Assembly (NCBI GenBank): GCA_938008555.1 | Contig: CALLKE010000242.1 | Coordinates: 1 to 40,805 of the forward strand | Reading direction: 5' to 3' | From: an uncultured Pedobacter sp. | GTDB lineage: Bacteria > Bacteroidota > Bacteroidia > Sphingobacteriales > Sphingobacteriaceae | DNA length: 40,805 bases | Shown: positions 34,742-40,805 of the stretch, piece by piece | How positions within the stretch are numbered: the first letter of the stretch is position 1 | Layout of the letters: each line of letters starts with the position of its first letter | Notes under the pieces: model-generated | What the model saw: the letters and a program-made list of their open reading frames with translations, nothing else | Told to the model about the DNA's origin: nothing | The model's database searches: none | Program-made: the position numbers and the translations under genes

Positions 34742-35581
34742 CTAAGCGCCTAATTGCACACGCTTAAATGCGGTAACTGTTAGGTCTTTTTGTACATCAT
34801 TTAAAAACTGAGCAATTGTTTTAGATGGATCCTTAACAAACTCTTGATTTAAGAGCGTCGAATCTTTATAAAACTTATTCAATTTACCGGCTGCAATTTT
34901 CTCAACCATTGCTTCTGGTTTACCCTCAGCACGAATTTGCTCTTTGGCAATTTCTAATTCACGCTCAATTGTACGAGCATCTACACCATTTTTATCAAGT
35001 GCGATTGGGCTCATGGCTGCAATTTGCATAGCAACGTCTTTTCCAACTTCATCAGCATTCGTTACGTTAGCACTTAATGCAACTAAAACCCCTAGTCGGT
35101 AATTTCCGTGGATATAAGCAATTACTTTTTCTCCATCTACAATCTCGTATTTAGAAACACCTATTTTTTCACCAATTTTTCCTGTTTGATCCAAGATAGC
35201 ATCCGATACTTGAATTCCATTTAAATTCAAAGCCAAGAGGTCTTCCAGAGTAGCAGGATTATTAGCGATAGCTAAATCAATAATACTATTTGCAAAGCCG
35301 ATGAAATCTGCATTCTTAGCTACGAAATCAGTTTCGCAGTTTAACTCAATAATGAAACCACGTTTGCCATTTTCTGTAGTTCTCGCAATCACCACACCTT
35401 CGTTAGACTCACGATCTTGACGGCTTGCAGCTACTTTGGCTCCTTTTTTGCGGAGATAATCAACAGCAGCTTCAAAATCTCCGTTGGATTCTGTCAATGC
35501 TTTTTTACAATCCATCATGCCGGCACCAGTTTGTTGACGTAATTTATTTACGTCTGCTGCTGAAATTTGTAATGTAGACAT
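34742..35581 (-). CDS. tsf: Elongation factor Ts
   Basis: Nucleotide exchange factor that recycles EF-Tu-GDP during translation. The start at 35581 (MSTLQISAADVNKLRQQTGA) is the normal N-terminus, 279 residues. The signature is LRQQTGAGMMDCKKALTESNG, followed by AVDYLRKKGAKVAASRQDRE. The core has ELNCETDFVAKNADFIGFAN and the usual repeat, and the C-terminal part contains FYKDSTLLNQEFVKDPSKTI. It follows rpsB, as in most bacteria, and ends at a strong terminator. Confidence 0.98.
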   Translation of the reverse strand: MSTLQISAADVNKLRQQTGAGMMDCKKALTESNGDFEAAVDYLRKKGAKVAASRQDRESNEGVVIARTTENGKRGFIIELNCETDFVAKNADFIGFANSIIDLAIANNPATLEDLLALNLNGIQVSDAILDQTGKIGEKIGVSKYEIVDGEKVIAYIHGNYRLGVLVALSANVTNADEVGKDVAMQIAAMSPIALDKNGVDARTIERELEIAKEQIRAEGKPEAMVEKIAAGKLNKFYKDSTLLNQEFVKDPSKTIAQFLNDVQKDLTVTAFKRVQLGA

Positions 35582-35690
35582 TTTGTATGTGTTTAATTTC
35601 TCAGCTATATCCAATGAGTTGAATGTGGCTGAGAAGGTTGTTAATTTTTTAAATAAATCTCTTTGATTGAGATATCAGTGAAGCAGCTCC

Positions 35691-36545
35691 TTACTCTGCA
35701 GTCTCGCCAGTTTTTGTGCTCTCTGCCACTACAGCTACTTTACGAGCACGTTTTGTAGGATGCTCTATTTTAGCTTCAAGAGCAACATCACCTGCTGCAG
35801 TATCTATTTTAGTTTTTGCAGCTACGGCTTCTTTTTCTGCTTCTTCTTCCTTATCACGTTTGCGCTCTTCTAGTCCTTCCTTAACTGCGGCAACAATGAT
35901 ATCCGTAATCAATGCAATTGATTTCGTTGCGTCGTCGTTTGCAGGAATAGGGAAATCAATGCTCGAAGGATCTGAGTTTGTATCCACCATTGCAAAAGTA
36001 GGGATATTCAATTTTAATGCTTCAGAAACAGCAATATGCTCTTTCTTCACATCAATAATAAATAATGCTGCAGGCAAACGGTTTAAATCAGCGATTCCTC
36101 CTAAAAGGGTCTCTAATTTTACACGCTCACGCTGAATCATTAATTTTTCTTTTTTAGAGAGTACGTCGTAAGTACCATCTTTCGTCATTTTGTCGATGTT
36201 TGACATCTTTTTGATTGACTTACGTACAGTCGCAAAATTAGTTAGCATACCACCTAACCAACGCTCAGTTACATAAGGCATATTTACTGACTTTGCTTGC
36301 TCTACTACGATATCTTTCGCTTGTTTTTTAGTCGAAACAAATAAAACTTTACGTCCTGATTTCACGATCTGCTTAATTGCTGCAGCCGCTTCCTCTAAGC
36401 GAGTCATTGTTTTATTTAAATCGATAATGTGGATGCCATTGCGCTCCATGAAAATGTATGGTGCCATTTTCGGATCCCATTTGCGGGTAAGGTGACCAAA
36501 ATGTACACCTGCATCCAATAAATCTTGATATGTTGTTCTTGCCAT
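35691..36545 (-). CDS. rpsB: 30S ribosomal protein S2
   Basis: Late-assembling protein of the small ribosomal subunit. It begins TYQDLLDAGVHFGHLTRKWD and has MAPYIFMERNGIHIIDLNKT, WLGGMLTNFATVRKSI and LPAALFIIDVKKEHIAVSEA, all canonical. The length of 284 residues exceeds the E. coli protein because of a charged, low-complexity C-terminal tail from about residue 228 (RKRDKEEEAEKEAVAAKTK onward). It is co-transcribed with rpsI upstream (18-base gap) and tsf downstream. Confidence 0.98.
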   Translation of the reverse strand: MARTTYQDLLDAGVHFGHLTRKWDPKMAPYIFMERNGIHIIDLNKTMTRLEEAAAAIKQIVKSGRKVLFVSTKKQAKDIVVEQAKSVNMPYVTERWLGGMLTNFATVRKSIKKMSNIDKMTKDGTYDVLSKKEKLMIQRERVKLETLLGGIADLNRLPAALFIIDVKKEHIAVSEALKLNIPTFAMVDTNSDPSSIDFPIPANDDATKSIALITDIIVAAVKEGLEERKRDKEEEAEKEAVAAKTKIDTAAGDVALEAKIEHPTKRARKVAVVAESTKTGETAE

Positions 36546-36563
36546 TGTTTGGTTCTCCTGAGA

Positions 36564-36950
36564 TTAACGTTTACTAAATTGAAATTTCTTACGGGCTTTC
36601 TTACGACCTGGTTTTTTACGCTCAACCATACGGTCATCACGAGTCATAATGCCTTTTGCTCTCAATGAAGGTTTTTTCTCTGGATCCAACTCAACGATTG
36701 CTTTGGCAATTGCTAAACGAACGGCCTCTGCCTGTCCTTTAACACCACCACCTGCTACGTTTACAGTTACATCAAATTTTCCAGCTGACTCTGCAACCTC
36801 AGTTGACTGAGTAACGATGTATTGCAAAGGCAATGTTGGAAAATAGGTTTTGTAATCTTTACCATTTACGGTAATGTTGCCATTTCCATCACTTAGATAG
36901 ATACGAGCAACAGCTGTTTTTCTTCTTCCCGAAGTATTAGTTACTGACAT
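36564..36950 (-). CDS. rpsI: 30S ribosomal protein S9
   Basis: Small-subunit protein whose C-terminal tail reaches the P-site tRNA. The 128 residues show SGRRKTAVARIYLSDGNGNI at the N-terminus and the canonical basic end KKPGRKKARKKFQFSKR. The motif GGGVKGQAEAVRLAIAKAIV is intact. It sits between rplM (18-base gap) and rpsB in the conserved order. Confidence 0.98.
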   Translation of the reverse strand: MSVTNTSGRRKTAVARIYLSDGNGNITVNGKDYKTYFPTLPLQYIVTQSTEVAESAGKFDVTVNVAGGGVKGQAEAVRLAIAKAIVELDPEKKPSLRAKGIMTRDDRMVERKKPGRKKARKKFQFSKR

Positions 36951-36968
36951 TTCTTTTTCTCCTTTAAA

Positions 36969-37412
36969 TTATAACTGAATTGTTTTAGGATTTTGAGCGG
37001 CGTGTGGATGTTCAGAGCCTGCATAAACAAACAGGTTTTTGTACAATGCCTTGCCCAAAATACTTTTAGGTAACATACCACGTACCGCTTTCTCGATAAC
37101 ACGAGTGGGATGTTTAGCCATTAATTCTTTTGGAGAAATAAAACGCTGACCGCCTGGGTATCCGGTGTAAGAAACATACTCTTTTTCCTCGAGTTTGTTC
37201 CCAGTCAGTTTCACTTTGTCTGCGTTGATAACAATCACGTTATCCCCACAGTCTACGTTCGGGGTGAACGATGGCTTGTGTTTTCCTCTGATCATCATAG
37301 CGATCTTAGAAGACAAGCGCCCCAAAATCTCGCCTTGAGCATCAACAACTACCCATTCTTTGTTGACGGTCTTTTTGTTGGCTGAGACAGTTTTGTAACT
37401 TAACGTATTCAC
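36969..37412 (-). CDS. rplM: 50S ribosomal protein L13
   Basis: Early-assembling large-subunit protein, first gene of the rplM-rpsI-rpsB-tsf operon. The 147 residues include WVVVDAQGEILGRLSSKIA, IRGKHKPSFTPNVDCGDNVI, YTGYPGG and VRGMLPKSILGKALYKNLFV. The ATG at 37412 is preceded by a short leader containing a CCCTG/CAGGG hairpin (37449-37462) and a full promoter at 37467-37497. Confidence 0.98.
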   Translation of the reverse strand: MNTLSYKTVSANKKTVNKEWVVVDAQGEILGRLSSKIAMMIRGKHKPSFTPNVDCGDNVIVINADKVKLTGNKLEEKEYVSYTGYPGGQRFISPKELMAKHPTRVIEKAVRGMLPKSILGKALYKNLFVYAGSEHPHAAQNPKTIQL

Positions 37413-37466
37413 TTGCTTGATATTAAATTGAACATTACTTATTTATTTCCCTGAAACCAGGGATTG

Positions 37467-37497
37467 CAAAGGTAGCGCTAATTACTTTAATTATCAA
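37467..37497 (-). promoter_or_regulatory. Promoter of the rplM-rpsI-rpsB-tsf operon
   Basis: On the minus strand, TTG (37497-37495), a 20-nt spacer and TACCTTTG (37474-37467) fit the Bacteroidota -33/-7 consensus (TTG and TAnnTTTG) in full. The start of rplM is 55 bases downstream. A small CCCTG-AAAC-CAGGG hairpin at 37449-37462 would lie at the start of the leader and could take part in feedback control (inference). Confidence 0.65.
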
Positions 37498-37607
37498 GGG
37501 ATTGAGAAGAACAAGAGATTCAACACAGAACTCGCCGATCGGAGTGCATTAGACTTCGACCAGCAAGGATAGAATAAGTGGAGTAAAACATATACCTGTC
37601 ACCTATT

Positions 37608-38381
37608 CTATTGAGCTTTTAGTTTAGTGTGATCCTGCAATAAGTCTAAGGTATGCTGCAGTCCCTGGTTATTTGTCCAGCTCAAATGTCCAGGTACAAC
37701 ATATTGAGGGTCTGGATATTTTTTCATCACTTTTTTTATAGACAAAGGCCACTCTTTGAGATTGGCATCAGCAATATTTCCAAGGCTATTATTTTCAGTG
37801 CTTTTCACTAAACACCCCCCGTACAACACCTTTGCTTCAGCACACCAAACTACAATGTTATCTGGGGCATGCCCTTCACCGGGATAGTATGTTTGGAATG
37901 TGTGATTCCCTACTGTGAAGGTTGTGTCATTAGTGAAGTAAAATTCAGCCTCTTTTTCTTTGTTCTTTCTGCATAAATCCAAAGTTTTTTTTGATGAGTA
38001 CGTTTTAACTCCTTGTTTTCGTAAAGCATCAAGGCCAGCTGTCTTATCATCATGGGAATGGGTCACTAAGCATAAAACAACTTTTTTATGATGTCGATTG
38101 GCAATACTATCAAGTAGTGGTTGAACTTGATTCTCTTGCCAAGGTGTATCGATCAGCACCACCCCTTCACTCGTCACGATATACATTGAATTGGCCGACA
38201 CCCGAACACCATTGAAAATATCGAACGTTTCATAAACGTAATAATCACCTGTTAAATGAGAGATTTTTAAATCTACAGGGCGCTGATATGCTGATAAATT
38301 TTGAGCAAATGCTGCTAATCCAATAGCAATCATACATACGAATGCTATTATCCATTTTAGCTTTAGAGTTTTTGTGATCAT
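37608..38381 (-). CDS. Subclass B1 metallo-beta-lactamase
   Basis: Zinc enzyme predicted to hydrolyse penicillins, cephalosporins and carbapenems in the periplasm. The start at 38381 (MITKTLKLKWIIAFVCMIAI) gives a signal peptide cleaved near FAQ (residue 27) and a protein of 257 residues, normal for B1. All six ligands are present: His108, His110 and Asp112 in THSHDDKTAG (standard 116/118/120), His171 in GEGHAPDNIVVW (196), Cys190 in YGGCLVKS (221) with the following Lys of the substrate pocket, and His232 in VPGHLSW (263). LGNIADANLKEWP is also typical. It resembles the chromosomal BlaB/CGB/IND group of Bacteroidota. No integron, insertion sequence or resistance island adjoins, so it is probably intrinsic. 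A 12-bp imperfect hairpin (37569-37611) covers its stop. Confidence 0.92.
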   Translation of the reverse strand: MITKTLKLKWIIAFVCMIAIGLAAFAQNLSAYQRPVDLKISHLTGDYYVYETFDIFNGVRVSANSMYIVTSEGVVLIDTPWQENQVQPLLDSIANRHHKKVVLCLVTHSHDDKTAGLDALRKQGVKTYSSKKTLDLCRKNKEKEAEFYFTNDTTFTVGNHTFQTYYPGEGHAPDNIVVWCAEAKVLYGGCLVKSTENNSLGNIADANLKEWPLSIKKVMKKYPDPQYVVPGHLSWTNNQGLQHTLDLLQDHTKLKAQ

Positions 38382-38599
38382 AAAAATGTGAGGGTTAGAC
38401 TCAAAAGTATAAATACATTGACCTTGAATCAGCATGACGAATATCTAGAGATCAATCCCTTTTGATAAAGAATTACACTCATCTCATTATCAAAAGCAAC
38501 AAGACAAAATGCACAGTTTAATGAGGTCAAGTGATACAAAACCATCAGCCTTAGTTTAGGCATTCACGATCTCAATACACTTATCTAAATACTAAATGC

Positions 38600-38607
38600 T
38601 ACTTTTG
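38600..38607 (+). promoter_or_regulatory. -7 element (TACTTTTG) of frr
   Basis: TACTTTTG matches TAnnTTTG and lies 19 bases before the preferred frr ATG (38627). A TTG at the expected upstream spacing was not found. Confidence 0.4.
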
Positions 38608-38626
38608 CATTTTGAATGCAAAACAT

Positions 38627-39190
38627 ATGAATGACATTATAAAAAAACAACTAGAGGAAGCCCGATCACATATGGAGAAGGCTATTGATTTTTGCGATGG
38701 CGAACTAGTCAAAATACGGGCTGGCAAAGCAATGCCATCCATGTTAGATGGTATTGTTGTCGACTACTATGGGGCTCCTACTCCATTAAGTCAAATCGGG
38801 ACAGTCAATACCCCTGACGCACGCACACTCGTGATACAACCCTGGGAAAAGTCAATGCTTTCAGCTATCGAGAAGGCTATTATGGAATCTAACATTGGTT
38901 TAAATCCGCAAAATGATGGGGTTATTATTCGATTAAACGTTCCACCACTGACAGAAGAGCGTCGTAGAGACTTGGTTAAAAAAGTAAAAGAAGAAGTTGA
39001 AAAAGGTCGTATTGCCATACGAAATATTCGAAAAGATGCGAACGAAAAAATCAAGAAATCAAAAGCTGATGGTTCTTCTGATGATGAAATAAAAGTAGGT
39101 GAAGCCGAGGTACAGAAACTAACGGATGTGAATATTATAAAGATTGATAAGCTTGCTGAGATTAAAGAAAAAGACATTATGACTGTTTAA
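38627..39190 (+). CDS. frr: Ribosome recycling factor
   Basis: Splits the post-termination ribosome together with EF-G. The start at 38627 (MNDIIKKQLEEARSHMEKAI) gives 187 residues, close to the usual 185; the open ATG at 38612 adds five residues. Conserved segments are IRAGKAMPSMLDGIVVDYYG, PTPLSQIGTVNTPDARTLVI, QPWEKSML and LNVPPLTEERRRDLVKKVKE. In related genomes it follows pyrH; here it is separated from pyrH by the ribosomal operon and the metallo-beta-lactamase and lies on the other strand. Confidence 0.97.
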   Translation: MNDIIKKQLEEARSHMEKAIDFCDGELVKIRAGKAMPSMLDGIVVDYYGAPTPLSQIGTVNTPDARTLVIQPWEKSMLSAIEKAIMESNIGLNPQNDGVIIRLNVPPLTEERRRDLVKKVKEEVEKGRIAIRNIRKDANEKIKKSKADGSSDDEIKVGEAEVQKLTDVNIIKIDKLAEIKEKDIMTV

Positions 39191-39213
39191 CAGAATTAAT
39201 CATGCTTTTTATC

Positions 39214-39251
39214 AAAAAGGGAATGACACAAATCAAAGTCATTCCCTTTTT
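39214..39251 (+). terminator. Rho-independent terminator of frr
   Basis: AAAAAGGGAATGAC (39214-39227) pairs with GTCATTCCCTTTTT (39238-39251) around a 10-nt loop and runs into a T-tract. It begins 23 bases after the frr stop. Confidence 0.9.
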
Positions 39252-39304
39252 TTAGATCTCAACCCAACCCTCTCGACAAGAAGAGGTCATCTCAGAAAAA
39301 TATC

Positions 39305-40342
39305 ATGTATCAACTAATCAAACCACTACTGTTCAAACTAGACCCGGAAAAAATTCATGATCTAACTACTTCAGGTTTAAGAATGATGAATCATATCTGG
39401 GGGGTAAAATATTTGACCAAGAAAATATTTGAAGTAAATGATCCGCGCCTCGCATGTGATGCTTTTGGGTTAAAATTCAAAAATCCAATCGGTTTAGCTG
39501 CTGGCTTCGATAAGAATGCAGCTTTTGTAGAAGAACTTGCCCAATTCGGCTTCGGATTTATTGAAATAGGGACTGTCACCCCACTCCCACAACCAGGTAA
39601 TGAGCGGCCAAGACTATTTCGTTTGCCGGCAGATAAAGCACTTATTAATCGAATGGGATTTAATAATCAGGGAGTCGATGTTGTTGCAGACCGCCTAAGT
39701 CGTGTTAAACGTAATGGGTTGATTATCGGAGGAAATATTGGTAAAAATAAATCAACCCTCAATGAAGATGCCGTTAGCGATTATGTTATCTGTTTCAATC
39801 GATTATTTGAGGTGGTAGATTATTTTGTAGTCAATGTTAGTTCACCCAATACACCCAATTTGCGCGATTTACAAGAAAAGGAGCCTTTAAAACATATCCT
39901 CAATACCTTGCAAAAGCACAACCAAGAGCATGCTATACCCAAGCCAATTCTGCTTAAAATTTCCCCTGACCTCAATGATTCACAGCTTGATGACATTATT
40001 GAAATTATTCAAGAAACTAAAATCGCAGGAGTGGTTGCCACTAATACAACTATTTCTCGGCCAGACCTACTCTCTACCTCACATCTAACGACTCAGGTTG
40101 GCGGTCTAAGTGGGCAACCAATTAAACATTGTTCCACAAAAGTAATTCGTTATCTGGCTTCAAAATCGAATAAATCATTTGTAATTATTGGAGTCGGTGG
40201 CATTCATTCTCCAGAAGATGCACTCGAAAAATTAGAAGCAGGCGCCTCATTAGTTCAATTATATACGGGATTCATATATGAAGGCCCCTCATTGATTAAA
40301 CGAATATTGACAAAATACTTAGCTCGAATTGGGCCAAAATAA
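39305..40342 (+). CDS. pyrD: Dihydroorotate dehydrogenase (quinone), class 2
   Basis: Oxidises dihydroorotate to orotate in pyrimidine synthesis and passes electrons to membrane quinones via FMN. The 345 residues include an N-terminal helical segment (YQLIKPLLFKLDPEKIHDLT) that in class 2 enzymes forms the quinone tunnel and membrane contact. Motifs: NPIGLAAGFDKNA, IEIGTVTPLPQPGNERPRLF, NRMGFNN, NVSSPNTPNLRDLQ with catalytic Ser180, VVATNTT and IIGVGGIHSPEDALEKLEAG. It follows the frr terminator, so it is probably transcribed separately. pyrH in the same window serves the same pathway. Confidence 0.97.
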   Translation: MYQLIKPLLFKLDPEKIHDLTTSGLRMMNHIWGVKYLTKKIFEVNDPRLACDAFGLKFKNPIGLAAGFDKNAAFVEELAQFGFGFIEIGTVTPLPQPGNERPRLFRLPADKALINRMGFNNQGVDVVADRLSRVKRNGLIIGGNIGKNKSTLNEDAVSDYVICFNRLFEVVDYFVVNVSSPNTPNLRDLQEKEPLKHILNTLQKHNQEHAIPKPILLKISPDLNDSQLDDIIEIIQETKIAGVVATNTTISRPDLLSTSHLTTQVGGLSGQPIKHCSTKVIRYLASKSNKSFVIIGVGGIHSPEDALEKLEAGASLVQLYTGFIYEGPSLIKRILTKYLARIGPK

Positions 40343-40344
40343 AA

Positions 40345-40805
40345 CTACTCGCTCTGCTTATCATCCGTTATGCATCCATGTCGCACCAAAGCTTCGCTTC
40401 TAAATTCTTCAAATTTCATATTGTGTTTTAGCACTTCTACTAATCGAGAAGAGATAGCTCCAGTATGTCGAATATTCAGAAAATCAACATAATTCACACC
40501 CAGCTCTATGGCAGCATACTGAATTACAAATACTACAAACTTGGTACAAAATATAGTCGGGTCGGAATCCTTGTCTACATATTTATGAAATTCATATCTC
40601 AGCTCATCTGGTGTTTTAGGCGGGAGCGATCCCTTAAAAGATGATTTAGTCGACACCTCGTTTTGAGATTCAACGCGGTTATACATATCATAAGCCACAT
40701 TTGCTATTTTTTCTGCAAATACCTGATCATTTGGACGAAATATATGGTATCGCAGATTCAACTCGCCAATGCAACTTTTTGATTCAAATAACGGAAGAAA
40801 AGATC
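40345..40805 (-). CDS. Hypothetical protein, 5' end beyond the window
   Basis: The minus-strand frame is open from the window edge to a stop at 40345. The first possible start inside (TTG 40761) is unconvincing, and the sequence upstream of it (SFLPLFESKSCIGE) looks coding, so the gene is taken as partial. The visible 153 residues contain RYHIFRPNDQVFAEKIANVA, LRYEFHKYVDKDSDPTIFCT, FVVFVIQYAAIELGVNYVDF and HNMKFEEFRSEALVRHGC. It appears soluble and mostly helical, with no signal or recognised domain. It is convergent with pyrD, 2 bases between the stops. Confidence 0.6.
   Translation of the reverse strand, partial: SFLPLFESKSCIGELNLRYHIFRPNDQVFAEKIANVAYDMYNRVESQNEVSTKSSFKGSLPPKTPDELRYEFHKYVDKDSDPTIFCTKFVVFVIQYAAIELGVNYVDFLNIRHTGAISSRLVEVLKHNMKFEEFRSEALVRHGCITDDKQSE

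Overview
The window looks like chromosomal DNA of a Bacteroidota bacterium, most likely of the Sphingobacteriales/Sphingobacteriaceae type. Supporting signs: AT-rich sequence; lipoproteins with a Cys-Lys-Lys start after the lipobox; promoters of the TTG-N19/20-TAnnTTTG type; an IPExxxVDY-family gene beside pyruvate kinase and acpP-fabF-rnc; a large SecA with a Zn-binding tail; a B12-dependent ribonucleotide reductase; and a BlaB-like subclass B1 metallo-beta-lactamase. No tRNA, rRNA, CRISPR array, insertion sequence or prophage was seen.

Layout. 1-2.6 kb: an astacin-type metalloprotease lipoprotein and its upstream partner lipoprotein, which carries a 20-residue repeat rod. 2.8-11.4 kb, all minus strand: a UvrD-like helicase fused to an Fe-S nuclease, a periplasmic GH3 glycosidase and nrdJ. 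11.8-14.1 kb: a small VOC-type protein, then a decayed efflux locus (TolC fragment plus most of an RND pump, with frameshifts and stops). 14.2-19.3 kb: pyk and an IPExxxVDY protein on the minus strand, divergent from acpP-fabF-rnc-plsC (fatty acid synthesis, RNA processing, phospholipid synthesis). 19.3-24 kb: uvrA, divergent from an ECF-like sigma factor with a small companion gene, then nth. 24.1-26.2 kb: a second copy of the lipoprotein + astacin cassette. 26.6-32.2 kb: secA, an M20 amidohydrolase and an unknown secreted protein. 32.25-32.8 kb: a broken IPT/TIG lipoprotein gene. 33-37.4 kb, minus: trpG/pabA, pyrH, tsf, rpsB, rpsI, rplM. 37.6-40.8 kb: metallo-beta-lactamase (minus), frr and pyrD (plus), and an unknown gene running off the window end.

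Most of the window is housekeeping: translation, DNA repair, dNTP supply, lipid and pyrimidine synthesis, and secretion. The accessory content is the two paralogous lipoprotein/astacin cassettes, 22 kb apart. Both have the same gene order, a strong hairpin between the two genes, and catalytic residues at identical positions in the protease. This is the best candidate for an undescribed two-component cell-surface system. The second protease is followed, in the same frame after its stop, by 99 further open codons. A 54-bp exact repeat links the left edge of the window to the broken TIG lipoprotein gene at 32.5 kb; it may mark old recombination or a contig edge. The metallo-beta-lactamase keeps all six zinc ligands and is predicted to be an active carbapenemase-class enzyme.
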